Shown piece after piece: positions 7,725 through 17,486 of a DNA stretch of 64,000 bases. This DNA comes from Rhodoferax sp. GTDB lineage: Bacteria; Pseudomonadota; Gammaproteobacteria; Burkholderiales; Burkholderiaceae_C. The notes under the pieces were generated by a model. It saw only the letters and a program-made list of their open reading frames with translations. It was not told the origin of the DNA and made no database searches. How positions within the stretch are numbered: the first letter of the stretch is position 1; each line of letters starts with the position of its first letter. The translations under genes were made by a program, and so were the position numbers. The stretch covers positions 248,001 to 312,000 of the forward strand of contig NZ_JABBPD010000002.1 in the NCBI RefSeq assembly GCF_012927445.1. The letters are read 5' to 3'.

Positions 7725-10700
7725 ATGTCCGTACTGCCCCATTACGCCGAGCTTCGGTGCCTCTCCAACTTTTCCTTCCTCAAGGGTGCCAGTAAGCCTG
7801 AGGAGCTTGTTCAGCGCGCTAACGCTCTGGGCTACTCGGCGCTGGCCGTGACAGATGAATGCAGCATGGCCGGCATCGTGCGCGCGCATGTCGAGGCCAA
7901 GGCAGTTGGACTCAACCTGCTGATTGGCTCACAGTTTCAAGTCGAGTGTGACAAGCCCTTCAATCTGGTCATCCTGGCCTGCAACCTGAACGGCTACGGC
8001 AATCTGTGCGAGTTCATCACTCGCTTGAGGCGAACATCCGAGAAAAAGGGCACGTACCGCTTGCGGCAAGACGAGCTGCAGGGGAAGGAGTTGGCCGATT
8101 GCCTGGTGGTCGTGTCACCCGACCGCGGCAGTACCCCTGAACAACTCCTGGCCATTGGCCAATGGACCCTGCAGCACTTCATCGGCCGATGCTGGCTTGG
8201 TGTTGAACAGCTGCGCACGCTGGATGATGAAATCTGGCTGTACAAGCTCAGGCAAGTCAGCAACGCAACTGCCATTTCGCTCGTGGCGGTCGGCGATGTG
8301 CACATGCACGTTCGTTCGCGCAAGCCGCTGCAGGATGTCATGACGGCCATACGAATTTGCAAGCCTCTCACGGAATGCGGCCTGGACTTGCAACAAAACG
8401 CGGAGCGGCACCTGCGCACCCGTTTGCGGCTGGCGCAGGCGTTCCCGCAAGACCTGCTGACAGAGACACTCAAGGTGGCTGACCGGTGTCATTTCTCTCT
8501 GGATGAGTTGAAATACCAGTACCCGCAGGAGGTTGTGCCGGCCGGTCAGACCCCTGCGTCGTATCTGCGCCGGGTGACCTATGAAGGCGCTGGCCGTCGT
8601 TGGCCCGGTGGCATGACCGCCAAAGTACAGTATCAGATTGAGCACGAACTGACGCTGATTTGTGAGCTGCATTACGAGCAATATTTTTTGACTGTCTACG
8701 ACATCGTCGCCTTCGCGCGGTCTCGCCACATTCTTTGTCAGGGGCGAGGGTCCGCCGCCAACAGCGCTGTCTGCTATTGCCTGGGGGTGACGGAAGTGGA
8801 CCCGGCCCGCATGAGTGTGTTGTTTGAGCGGTTTATCAGCAAAGAGCGCAATGAGCCGCCCGATATCGACATCGACTTTGAGCACGAGCGCCGGGAAGAA
8901 GTCATTCAGTACCTGTACCAGAAATATGGACGAGACCGAGCTGCCTTGACTGGCGTGGTGATTTCGTATCGACCCAAGTCAGCAATCCGGGACGTCGGAA
9001 AGGCACTGGGCTTTGACTTGGAGCTACTGGAAAAGCTGGGCAAATCCCATCGTCATTGGGATGGACGAGAGATACACGCTGACCGGCTAAACGAGTTGGG
9101 ACTTTCGCTTGATGACCTGGACGTCCGGCAGCTGATGTCACTCACCCGGCAATTGATGGGGTTCCCGCGGCATCTTTCACAGCACCCTGGCGGTTTTGTG
9201 CTCACCAAGGGGCCACTTTCCAGAATGGTTCCCATAGAAGCTGCGTCCATGGAAGACCGAACGGTCATCGAATGGGATAAGGATGACCTGGATGCGATGG
9301 GCCTGCTCAAGGTGGATGTGCTGGCTTTGGGCATGCTCACGGCGATTCGCAAGTCACTTGAACTCGTCAGCATGCGCCGCGGCTTTCAGTTCCAGATGCA
9401 AGACATTCCGGTGGAAGACCCGGACACCTACGACATGATTTGCAAAGCCGACACGGTGGGGGTGTTTCAAATCGAATCACGGGCGCAGATGAGCATGCTG
9501 CCCCGGTTGCAGCCGCGGTGCTTTTACGACCTGGTGATTGAGGTCGCGCTAGTCCGACCAGGCCCGATTCAGGGCGGCATGGTGAGCCCGTATCTGAACC
9601 GAAGGCAAGGTAAGGAAACAGTGTCGTACCCCAGTGCAGCCCTGGAGGAAGCGCTGGGCAGAACCCTTGGGGTACCGGTCTTTCAGGAACAGGTCATGCA
9701 AGTCAGTATCCTGGCCGCCGGCTTCACCCCAGGCGAAGCGGATGGTTTGCGCCGGGCGATGGCGGCCTGGAAGCGTAAAGGCGGGCTCGAAAAATACTAT
9801 GACCGCATCGTGGATGGGATGACGGCGCGCGGTTACAAAAAGGAGTTCGCGCTCCAGATTTTTGAACAAATTAAGGGCTTTTCAGAATACGGCTTTCCCG
9901 AGTCGCATGCCGCATCGTTTGCCTTGCTGGTGTACGCCAGCTGCTGGCTCAAACACGCCGAGCCCGCGGCGTTCCTGGCCGCGATGCTGAACTCGCAGCC
10001 CTTGGGCTTTTATTCCCCCAATCAACTGGTGCAAGATGCAAGGCGGCATGGGGTGGACGTGCGGGCTGTGGACGTGATGTTCAGTGATGTTGACACCACC
10101 CTCGAAGACTTGCCACACGAGCCGGCGGTGCGCCTGGGCTTGCGGCTGATTTCCGGGCTCAAGAGCGCATCCGCACAGCGCATCGTTGCCGCTCGCGCGC
10201 AGCATCCCTTTGAAAGTGCCGAGGACTTGTCACGGCGCGCGAACCTGGAGCAGCATGAAATGAAAATTTTGGCCGGAGCTGATGCTCTGGCAAGTCTGTC
10301 CGGCCATCGAAGACAGCAGGTCTGGGATGCTGCAGCACTGCATGCGCCACCCGAGTTGCTGCGTGATGCCCCTGTGGAAGAAAATATTCTTGAACTGCCC
10401 GAGGCTCCCGAAGGGGAAGAAATCGTCTTTGACTACGCCGCGTTGGGCCTCTCGCTTAGGCGGCATCCGCTTGCGCTGCTCAGAGGTCGATTGACTGCCA
10501 TGCGGTTCAAGTCATCGCGCGAATTGCATGACTTTTCGAATGGAAGACTGGTGCGGGCCTGCGGCATCGTGACGCTTCGGCAGCAGCCTGAAACGGCCAA
10601 AGGGGTGATTTTCGTATCGCTTGAGGACGAAGATGGCGCCGTGCAAGTCATCGTCTGGAAAGGGGTGCGGGAACAGCAGCGCAAAGAATTGATGAATGCA

Positions 10701-10826
10701 AAACTGCTGGGCGTTTACGGGACTTGGCAGCGCGAAGGCGAAGTGCGCAATCTGATTGCCAAGCACTTCATTGATTTAACGCACTTGCTGGGGCGGCTCA
10801 CTGCACCGAGTCGGGACTTTCATTGA
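7725..10826 (+). CDS. dnaE2: Error-prone DNA polymerase III alpha subunit DnaE2 (ImuC)
   Basis: C-family polymerase for SOS mutagenesis, 1033 residues, within the usual DnaE2 range. The N-terminal PHP domain starts YAELRCLSNFSFLKGAS. The catalytic palm has RNEPPDIDIDFEHERREEV with the acidic pair and, further on, DLDAMGLLKVDVLALGML. The fingers include GFPESHAASFALLVYAS, followed by tandem HhH and a C-terminal OB fold. The shortened C-terminus, without the tau-binding tail, is typical of DnaE2 rather than replicative DnaE. It is the last gene of the LexA-controlled cassette. Confidence 0.95.
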   Translation: MSVLPHYAELRCLSNFSFLKGASKPEELVQRANALGYSALAVTDECSMAGIVRAHVEAKAVGLNLLIGSQFQVECDKPFNLVILACNLNGYGNLCEFITRLRRTSEKKGTYRLRQDELQGKELADCLVVVSPDRGSTPEQLLAIGQWTLQHFIGRCWLGVEQLRTLDDEIWLYKLRQVSNATAISLVAVGDVHMHVRSRKPLQDVMTAIRICKPLTECGLDLQQNAERHLRTRLRLAQAFPQDLLTETLKVADRCHFSLDELKYQYPQEVVPAGQTPASYLRRVTYEGAGRRWPGGMTAKVQYQIEHELTLICELHYEQYFLTVYDIVAFARSRHILCQGRGSAANSAVCYCLGVTEVDPARMSVLFERFISKERNEPPDIDIDFEHERREEVIQYLYQKYGRDRAALTGVVISYRPKSAIRDVGKALGFDLELLEKLGKSHRHWDGREIHADRLNELGLSLDDLDVRQLMSLTRQLMGFPRHLSQHPGGFVLTKGPLSRMVPIEAASMEDRTVIEWDKDDLDAMGLLKVDVLALGMLTAIRKSLELVSMRRGFQFQMQDIPVEDPDTYDMICKADTVGVFQIESRAQMSMLPRLQPRCFYDLVIEVALVRPGPIQGGMVSPYLNRRQGKETVSYPSAALEEALGRTLGVPVFQEQVMQVSILAAGFTPGEADGLRRAMAAWKRKGGLEKYYDRIVDGMTARGYKKEFALQIFEQIKGFSEYGFPESHAASFALLVYASCWLKHAEPAAFLAAMLNSQPLGFYSPNQLVQDARRHGVDVRAVDVMFSDVDTTLEDLPHEPAVRLGLRLISGLKSASAQRIVAARAQHPFESAEDLSRRANLEQHEMKILAGADALASLSGHRRQQVWDAAALHAPPELLRDAPVEENILELPEAPEGEEIVFDYAALGLSLRRHPLALLRGRLTAMRFKSSRELHDFSNGRLVRACGIVTLRQQPETAKGVIFVSLEDEDGAVQVIVWKGVREQQRKELMNAKLLGVYGTWQREGEVRNLIAKHFIDLTHLLGRLTAPSRDFH

Positions 10827-11101
10827 AATTTCTTGGCTTCGATCACCTTTAACACTTGCTGTCAGTCACCAGTACAAACCGAATGCCTAGTTTGCGGCTT
10901 GGATTCAACCGCTCAATGGTGGCCGACGCTCACCAGTGACAGTTTCACGACACGCCAATTGAGAGAGTCAGGGGACCAGTCTGTCGCCGCACATGACGTT
11001 AAACAACGTGCCCAATACTCAATCCGGGCCTTGAAAGTAGTTGGGGCGATGGCGGCGATTCAGAAGCGGAAAGTAACTTCCAGACTCAACGTGAACAAAC
11101 G

Positions 11102-11248
11102 TTATCGGCGACGACTGGTGGCCTTTTGCCCAGCCGACTCCGCAGAGGCGAGTTCCTTGGCCGTTAGCACGAAGGCCCCTTCACCTGACAGGCGCGCCAC
11201 CACCAGATCGATAAACGCCCGCACACGCGCAGGCTGCGATGCCCGGCT
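11102..11248 (-). pseudogene. In-frame LysR-type C-terminal tail remnant
   Basis: Directly after the TGA (11249-11251) of the LysR gene, the same frame stays open for 48 codons to TAA at 11102-11104. It encodes a second LysR-like C-terminus that contains QPARVRAFIDLVVARL. The true tail of the upstream gene has the analogous KTRVFIDMLQTAL. No start codon or ribosome site is visible, so this looks like the leftover end of a related LysR gene after fusion or recombination, or a tail cut off by a new stop codon. The similarity was judged by eye. Confidence 0.5.
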
Positions 11249-12187
11249 TCAAGCCGGCACCTGTGACAACGCAGTCTGCAGCATGTCAATGAAGACCCGT
11301 GTCTTGACCGGCATCAGCTTGCGCTCCGGGAACACCGCCCAGGCGGTATGGCTGGGCAGGCACCAGTTCGGCAACACCCGTCGCAACGCGCCGCGGCGCA
11401 CGTCAGGTGCGGCAAAGTAATCTGGCACGGCCGCAATCCCGGCACCGGCGCACGCCAATCTGATCAGTAACTCGGGCGCATTGGCGCTGGCCCTGCCGGG
11501 CGGTATGCCCTGCCAACGCTGCTCACCTTGTTCCAGTGTCCAGGCCGCCGCCTCACCATTGGCTTGCAGCATCCTGATGGCCGCATGCCGGACCAGATCA
11601 TCGGGGTCAGCGGGCTCCCCGTGCTCGGCCAGATAGCTGGGGGCAGCGTACAAGCCGAAAGAAAATACGGCCAGGCGCCGTGCTGCCAGCGAGGCATCGT
11701 CCGGCAGTTTCCCAATGCGCAGGACCACATCAAAGCCTTCGCCCAGCAGGTCAACCCGACGCGGTGACAAATCAAGCTCCAGCTGGATAGACGGATACAA
11801 CGCAATGAACGCGGCCAAGGTGTCGGCCAACAGCAGGTTGGCAAAGTCACTGGGCATGGAAACACGCAAGCGTCCGCTTGGTGTGGCCTGGCGACGCTCG
11901 CTCAGCGCCGCCACTGCCGCTACCTCAGACACCACCTGACGCGCATGCTCAAGCAGTTGCAGGCCGAACTCGGTCAATGACTGGCGCCGGGTGGTGCGCA
12001 AGAGCAAGCGCTCGCCCAAGCGGTGTTCCAGTGCGGCCAGCCGGCGCGACACGGTGGATTTAGGCAACCCCATGCGCTCGGCAGCGCGGCTGAAGCTGCC
12101 AAACTCGGCCACGCTGGCAAAGATAAGCAGGTCGTTGGGGTCGATCGCTGCGTTCGATTGTTCCATCATGGGATCAATCATATCCAT
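11249..12187 (-). CDS. LysR-family transcriptional regulator
   Basis: DNA-binding regulator of 312 residues, or about 305 if translation begins at the internal MMEQSN. The winged helix-turn-helix covers roughly residues 17-75 (DLLIFASVAEFGSFSRAAER, then KSTVSRRLAALEHRLG) and the effector-binding domain follows. It resembles the CrgA/DsdC-like branch that often controls a neighbouring redox gene. It is divergent from doxX and the pirin gene across an 89-base gap, so it probably regulates them; this is inference. A second in-frame LysR tail lies after its stop codon. Confidence 0.88.
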   Translation of the reverse strand: MDMIDPMMEQSNAAIDPNDLLIFASVAEFGSFSRAAERMGLPKSTVSRRLAALEHRLGERLLLRTTRRQSLTEFGLQLLEHARQVVSEVAAVAALSERRQATPSGRLRVSMPSDFANLLLADTLAAFIALYPSIQLELDLSPRRVDLLGEGFDVVLRIGKLPDDASLAARRLAVFSFGLYAAPSYLAEHGEPADPDDLVRHAAIRMLQANGEAAAWTLEQGEQRWQGIPPGRASANAPELLIRLACAGAGIAAVPDYFAAPDVRRGALRRVLPNWCLPSHTAWAVFPERKLMPVKTRVFIDMLQTALSQVPA

Positions 12188-12276
12188 CCAAGGGGATTCT
12201 CAAAGTGATTGATGACAAATAAACTACATCCACCGTAAAACACAGTGTTTGTCTCATTTTTTAAAGGAAACCCATC

Positions 12277-12684
12277 ATGTCAAACTCAATGCAAAACCCC
12301 CTCAATCTGGCTGCCCGCTTGCTCATGGTCGCTTTGTTCCTGCCCGCCGGCATCGGCAAGCTCACCGGCTTTGCCGGCACCGTGGGCTACATCTCGTCGG
12401 TAGGCTTGCCGCTGCCCACCATGGCGGCCGCCATGGCCCTGATCGTTGAAATCGTCGGTAGCCTGGCACTGTTGGCCGGTTTTGGGACCCGCATCGCTGC
12501 TTTGGTTCTGGCTGCGTTCACGCTGGTCGCCAGCTTCTTTTTCCACGCCTACTGGGCCGTCCCGGCTGACCAGGCATTCGTGACGCAACTGCTGTTTTTC
12601 AAGAACATCGCTGTGGTCGGTGGCTTGCTGGCGATTGCTGCCAACGGCGCTGGCGCATGGAGTCTTGATTCACGTCGCGCTTGA
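12277..12684 (+). CDS. DoxX-family membrane protein
   Basis: Four-helix inner-membrane protein of 135 residues related to DoxX/YphA/YqjF. The start is supported by AAAGGAAA shortly before ATG 12277. The first helix contains LFLPAGIGKLTGFAGT, the typical family opening. Members are linked to quinone or thiol redox stress, but a biochemical role is not established. It lies 70 bases upstream of the pirin gene on the same strand and is divergent from a LysR regulator, a common arrangement for redox-responsive genes. Confidence 0.85.
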   Translation: MSNSMQNPLNLAARLLMVALFLPAGIGKLTGFAGTVGYISSVGLPLPTMAAAMALIVEIVGSLALLAGFGTRIAALVLAAFTLVASFFFHAYWAVPADQAFVTQLLFFKNIAVVGGLLAIAANGAGAWSLDSRRA

Positions 12685-12754
12685 ACCTACCCTCGAATAA
12701 CTGATGAACCCTGCAGGGTGTTGCCAAGCACCCTGCTTCAAGAAGGAACTGCAA

Positions 12755-13633
12755 ATGAACACCACCATCAACAAGCACAATGTTCAAGTATCACGCACTG
12801 TGGAGCGGCTGGTTGCCGGCCAGGCAACTTCCGACGGCGCTGGTGTCAAACTGACCCGCGTGCTGACACAGAACCTGCAGCATCGGCTCGACCCTTTCCT
12901 GATGCTCGATGCCTTTGGCAGCGACCAGCCTGACGACTACATCGCCGGCTTTCCCGACCACCCGCACCGCGGTTTCGAGACCGTGACCTACATGATTGCC
13001 GGGCGCATGTTGCACCGTGACAGTGCCGGCCACGAGGGTCTGCTGGAAAACGGCGGCGTGCAGTGGATGACAGCCGGCAAAGGTGTGATCCATTCCGAGA
13101 TTCCGCAGCAGGAAGAAGGCGTGATGGAGGGCTTTCAGCTCTGGTTGAATCTGCCCCAACGCGACAAGATGAACACCCCTTGGTACCGCGACTTCAAGAA
13201 CGCTGACCTGCCAAAATTTGTGACTGAAGAAGGCGTGGCCGTGACGGTGATTGCGGGTGAAAGTCACGGCATCAGTGGTGCCGTGACACGCGACACCACG
13301 CAGCCGAACTACCTCGACTTGCACCTGCCCGCTGGCGCACGGTTCGCGCAGCAACTGCCCGCTGGCCACAACGCCTTTATCTATGTCTACCGCGGTGAGG
13401 TCAACGTTGCTGGCAAGGCCGTACCGGTGCAGCGCATGGCCATCCTGGTTAATGACGTCCAGGCCGATGGTGTTGTGATCGAGGCCAGCGTTGACGCCAG
13501 GGTGCTGCTCATTTCAGGCCAGCCTTTGGGAGAGCCTATTGTTCAGTATGGCCCATTTGTGATGAACTCGCAGGACGAGATTTACCAGGCACTGAGCGAC
13601 TTCCGCGACGGACGGCTGGGGGAAATCGCCTAA
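12755..13633 (+). CDS. Pirin-family bicupin protein
   Basis: Iron-binding bicupin of 292 residues. The N-terminal cupin contains FPDHPHRGFETVTYMIAG and later the EGFQLWLNLP motif, both hallmarks of pirin. The conserved metal-binding His residues lie in HPHRG and in the downstream H-E pair of GVIHSEIPQ. Pirins act as quercetin 2,3-dioxygenases or redox sensors; which applies here is unknown. ATG 12755 is preferred over 12704 because AAGGAACTGCAA directly precedes it. Probably cotranscribed with doxX. Confidence 0.92.
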   Translation: MNTTINKHNVQVSRTVERLVAGQATSDGAGVKLTRVLTQNLQHRLDPFLMLDAFGSDQPDDYIAGFPDHPHRGFETVTYMIAGRMLHRDSAGHEGLLENGGVQWMTAGKGVIHSEIPQQEEGVMEGFQLWLNLPQRDKMNTPWYRDFKNADLPKFVTEEGVAVTVIAGESHGISGAVTRDTTQPNYLDLHLPAGARFAQQLPAGHNAFIYVYRGEVNVAGKAVPVQRMAILVNDVQADGVVIEASVDARVLLISGQPLGEPIVQYGPFVMNSQDEIYQALSDFRDGRLGEIA

Positions 13634-13911
13634 TGGCCACCATGCCTGGAACACTGAGGTTGATCAAGCGCTCGTTTCTAGCGACTTGGCCTCAATGGTT
13701 TGGGCGGTCCAGCTAGTCTTTCCCTGCAAATAGCGTAAATAACGGGTTCCTTTTCGTTTCTGACCACGAATTGGAATATCTGGTCTCGCAGGTTGAATGA
13801 CTCTGGCTTGTCTGGTCGAGAACACGGATGACTGTTGGCCGACAAGCCAATCATTGAATTTGAGTTTCTCGAAAGCTCAAGTTGGCCTGATCCCAGTCGC
13901 TATCGTCATCA

Positions 13912-16686
13912 ATGGGTTCAGTCACGCGGCACAATTCCCACATGACGCACCTTCGCAACAACCCCCTGAATCTGCCATCCGGTGCTGACGCGCGTGCTCG
14001 CACGGTTGCGATGTGGGTTGAGGCGCTGCGGCGCAAGGCTGATGCAGCCACCTTAAAAAACCTGCCCATCCTGGCCGATGCAGATGCAAGTCGGGTGATG
14101 ACCATGCTGCGATTGGACAAACCACCTGCTGCTGATCCACTACCTTTCGTTGAAGTGTCTGGCAACAGTGTCATCGGCCACTTCCGCCCCCGCATCACCC
14201 TTCAAACCCTGGACCGTGGCCATGGACTGCTGGGCCTTAAGCCCCAAGGCAAGCTCGGCCCCCGCGGGGACAGCGTGACCCTGGCCCAGTTCGACTGGAC
14301 CTATCAGACAGAGGCGGGAGATCGCTGGCAAACGTCCGCCCCCACCTCCATCCTGAACAATCGTCAGCCTTTTATTCAGGAACTGTTCCACACCGGTGGC
14401 CCCGTGGTGCGGATGCAGCGCGACCTGGCCGCCGAAGCCGCTGCCATGGAGCTTGTGTGGGGTATGAGCTTTGTACCTTTGGCAGAAAGCTCCTTCCAAT
14501 GGCGCAGTCGTGACCGCAGCCCGGTGCTGGGCTCGGTGTGGACACTGGCGCAAGAAGAGTTTTTTGGCGACTTTTGGGCAGACCAGGTGCCTCATCTGCA
14601 AGCCCAAGGCTGGTTGGTTACCGTACTACCGGGCTTTGCCCACGAGAGTGTCACGGTGCAACGCTGGCGGCTGGTGGTGAGCCCGGACACCGGTGAGGTG
14701 CTGGGCAAGGAGCTTGACAGTCCGCTGGTCAAACCCGCGCGCGGCGTCGAAAAGCTGCAACTCCCTGAACGTGAAGGGGCCTGGTTGCTGAGCCTGGGCA
14801 TCGAGATTGATGGCCAAACACTCGACTTGGCACCCATGCTGGCCGACCTGCTGCGCCGCGACGTCCGCTGGCTCAACGCGGCGCAAATCGCCGCCATTGA
14901 CGATCTGGCCATCGTGTCCTTGCGCGCGCCGGGTGGCAAGCGCATCGATGCGCCGGTCGCCCCACTGAAGGCCATCATCGGCGCGATGCTGGACCTGCTG
15001 ACCGACCCGCTTCGCCATCAAAATCAGGGTTTGCTGCGCCTGGGCGCATGGGAAGCGCGTCGACTCGACGCCTTGCGTGCCAGCCTGCTGGATACCCACC
15101 GCGTGGGTTCGCACAACGCCTGGCAACTGGAGGGCGATCTGGGCCTGGCCAGCTTGGCAAAACGCTTGAAGGTCTTGGGCGCGCCGCAAGCGGTGGCTGC
15201 GCCCGAAGGCCTGCAAGTGCAACTGCGCCCCTACCAGCTGGAGGGACTGGCCTGGCTGCAATACCTGCGCGCACGCAGCCTGGGCGGCATACTGGCCGAC
15301 GACATGGGCCTGGGCAAAACTGCGCAGGCGCTGGCCCATGTGCTCCTTGAGAAACAAGCTGGTCGCTTGAATCTGCCGGTGCTGGTGGTGCTGCCCACAT
15401 CCCTTATCTTCAACTGGCAGGCAGAAGCAAAACGCATGGCCCCCAGCCTGCGCCTGTTGACCTTACAAGGGCCGCAGCGTGAAGCGCTGTTTGTGCAGAT
15501 GCCCACCCACGATTTGGTGCTGACCACGTACCCTCTGCTGTGGCGCGACATGGATGCGCTGGCCGCGCAGCACTTTCACTTGGTGATCCTGGACGAAGCG
15601 CAGATGGTGAAGAACGCTGGCAGCCGCAGCGCCCGCGCCCTGCGGCGCCTGCAGACCCGGCACAGCTTGTGCCTGACCGGTACGCCGATGGAAAACCATC
15701 TGGGCGAGCTGTGGGCACAGTTTGACTGGCTGATGCCCGGTTTTCTGGGCGATTCCCGCCACTTTGCCGCCCACTGGCGCAAGCCGATCGAGGAGAACGG
15801 CGAAACCCTGCGCGCTGCGCTGCTGGCCCAACGCGTGCGCCCCTTTATCCTGCGCCGACGCAAACAGGACGTGGCCAGCGAACTGCCACCGCGCACCGAG
15901 GTCATCAAACGCGTGCAGTTGCAAGGTCGGCAGCGCGAGCTGTACGAGAGTGTGCGCGTAGCGGCTGATGTTCAGGTGCGCCGCGTGCTGCAACGCCAAA
16001 GCTTTAACGGCGCACAGATCAGCATCCTGGACGCGCTGCTCAAGCTGCGCCAGGTCTGCTGCGACCCGCACTTGGTCAAGGGCAGCAAGCCTGGCCCCAC
16101 AATGGAGCGCGCCAAGCTGGAGCTGCTGACCGACATGCTGCCGGCGCTGGTGGAACAAGGCCGCCGCGTGCTGGTGTTCTCGCAGTTCACCGAGCTGCTG
16201 GAACTGATTGCAGAACAACTGCTGACACTGAAGTTGCCGTTTCTCAGCCTGACCGGCAAGACCCTGACCAAGGAGCGCGGCAGCTTGGTGCAGCGGTTTC
16301 AGGCGCAAGAAGTACCTGTACTTTTGCTCAGCCTGAAAGCTGGCGGCATAGGCCTGAACCTGACCGCCGCCGACACGGTGATTCACATGGACCCGTGGTG
16401 GAACCCAGCCGTGGAAGAGCAGGCGACCGCGCGCGCCCACCGCATCGGTCAGGACCGGCCTGTGTTCGTCTACAAGCTTGTGGTGGAAGGCAGTATCGAG
16501 GAGCGCATGCTGGAATTGCAGGCGCGAAAACTGGCGCTGGCCAACAGCGTGCTAGGGCACGATGCGGTGGGCGCACTGAAGTTTGGCGAAGCCGATCTGG
16601 ATGCTTTACTGGCACCTCTCGGTGTCTTGACTGAAAAGAAAGCAGGCATCGTTACTACACTTCACGGCATGAAAACTTTCAAATAG
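13912..16686 (+). CDS. SNF2-family DEAD/DEAH-box helicase/ATPase
   Basis: DNA-dependent ATPase of about 915-924 residues. After an N-terminal region of some 430 residues, the SNF2 core shows Walker A in ILADDMGLGKTAQALAHVLL, motif II DEAQ in the LVILDEAQMVKN stretch, motif III LTGTPMENHLGELWAQF, and the C-terminal lobe with LSLKAGGIGLNLTAADTVI, WWNPAVEEQATARAHRIGQ and VEGSIEERML. Bacterial SNF2 proteins of this type are linked to transcription-complex or nucleic-acid remodelling; the role here is unknown. No ribosome site is obvious for ATG 13912 or for the alternative ATG 13942. The exonuclease gene follows after 13 bases. Confidence 0.9.
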   Translation: MGSVTRHNSHMTHLRNNPLNLPSGADARARTVAMWVEALRRKADAATLKNLPILADADASRVMTMLRLDKPPAADPLPFVEVSGNSVIGHFRPRITLQTLDRGHGLLGLKPQGKLGPRGDSVTLAQFDWTYQTEAGDRWQTSAPTSILNNRQPFIQELFHTGGPVVRMQRDLAAEAAAMELVWGMSFVPLAESSFQWRSRDRSPVLGSVWTLAQEEFFGDFWADQVPHLQAQGWLVTVLPGFAHESVTVQRWRLVVSPDTGEVLGKELDSPLVKPARGVEKLQLPEREGAWLLSLGIEIDGQTLDLAPMLADLLRRDVRWLNAAQIAAIDDLAIVSLRAPGGKRIDAPVAPLKAIIGAMLDLLTDPLRHQNQGLLRLGAWEARRLDALRASLLDTHRVGSHNAWQLEGDLGLASLAKRLKVLGAPQAVAAPEGLQVQLRPYQLEGLAWLQYLRARSLGGILADDMGLGKTAQALAHVLLEKQAGRLNLPVLVVLPTSLIFNWQAEAKRMAPSLRLLTLQGPQREALFVQMPTHDLVLTTYPLLWRDMDALAAQHFHLVILDEAQMVKNAGSRSARALRRLQTRHSLCLTGTPMENHLGELWAQFDWLMPGFLGDSRHFAAHWRKPIEENGETLRAALLAQRVRPFILRRRKQDVASELPPRTEVIKRVQLQGRQRELYESVRVAADVQVRRVLQRQSFNGAQISILDALLKLRQVCCDPHLVKGSKPGPTMERAKLELLTDMLPALVEQGRRVLVFSQFTELLELIAEQLLTLKLPFLSLTGKTLTKERGSLVQRFQAQEVPVLLLSLKAGGIGLNLTAADTVIHMDPWWNPAVEEQATARAHRIGQDRPVFVYKLVVEGSIEERMLELQARKLALANSVLGHDAVGALKFGEADLDALLAPLGVLTEKKAGIVTTLHGMKTFK

Positions 16687-16699
16687 GCGTGATCACAAG

Positions 16700-17479
16700 A
16701 TGTCTCTACTGATTATTGATGCGATGAACATCATCAGGCGCATCCATGAGGCCGTTCCCGGGCCAGAAAGTGAAGAGAAGGTCACGGACACCATCAAATC
16801 AAGCTTGGCCTCATTCAAGCGCGCGCTCAAGACTCACCGTCCGACACACGCCGTTGCGGTTTTTGACCATGGTGGTCGTACGTGGAAGCATGATCTCTAT
16901 GCGTACTACCAATCCAACCGAAAACCCATGCCGGTACTCTTGCGAGACGGCTTGCTGACCATCAAGCAAGAGTTGCAGCACATCGGTTTGCACTGGATTG
17001 CCATTGAGGCCGACGATGCTATTGCCGCTCTGGCTGAGAAATGGTGCATGGCGTGCCCAGATCGGGCCATCATTTTGTCGACCGACAAGGACTTTTTGCA
17101 GCTGCCGAGTGACCAGATCTGCATCTATGATCACTTCAAAGGCATTTGGCGCAATCCGGCCTATGTTCTGGAGAAATTTGGTGTCAATCCATCTCAGATG
17201 GGCGATCTGCTGGCCCTCATGGGTGATGCTGTGGACGGCATTCCTGGTGTGGACAAGGTCGGTAGCAAAACCGCAGCCGGACTGCTTCGCATCAATGGCA
17301 ATCTGGACCGGGTGATATCAAACGCCGACAAGGTCGCGGGGCAAGTTGGCGCCAATCTGCGCAAAGGGGTTGAGATGGCGCGGCTTTCCAGAAAACTGGT
17401 GTCATTCAAGACCGATATGCCGCTTGGGTTGACCTGGAGGATGTTGTCGCAGAATCAGAGAGTGGACTCAAATGACTAG
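16700..17479 (+). CDS. 5'-3' exonuclease / flap endonuclease-like (Xni/ExoIX type)
   Basis: Stand-alone 5'-nuclease of 259 residues, homologous to the 5'-3' exonuclease domain of DNA polymerase I. Acidic metal-ligand motifs are visible: LLIIDAMNIIRR at the N-terminus, EADDAIAALA, and ILSTDKDFLQL. The H3TH DNA-binding motif is GDAVDGIPGVDKVGSKTAAGLL. The protein is close in size to E. coli Xni, a flap endonuclease. It lies 13 bases behind the SNF2 gene, suggesting shared transcription and a nucleic-acid maintenance role. Confidence 0.88.
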   Translation: MSLLIIDAMNIIRRIHEAVPGPESEEKVTDTIKSSLASFKRALKTHRPTHAVAVFDHGGRTWKHDLYAYYQSNRKPMPVLLRDGLLTIKQELQHIGLHWIAIEADDAIAALAEKWCMACPDRAIILSTDKDFLQLPSDQICIYDHFKGIWRNPAYVLEKFGVNPSQMGDLLALMGDAVDGIPGVDKVGSKTAAGLLRINGNLDRVISNADKVAGQVGANLRKGVEMARLSRKLVSFKTDMPLGLTWRMLSQNQRVDSND

Positions 17480-17486
17480 TGGTAGG

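Noticed and set aside
10833..11420. Plus-strand open frame of 195 codons after dnaE2
   Set aside because: Its 3' part is antisense to the LysR gene and its composition is not protein-like. It has no family resemblance and no ribosome site.
13851..13925. 24-codon acidic minus-strand frame upstream of the SNF2 gene
   Set aside because: Starts with GTG without a ribosome site and has no neighbour on that strand. Probably chance.
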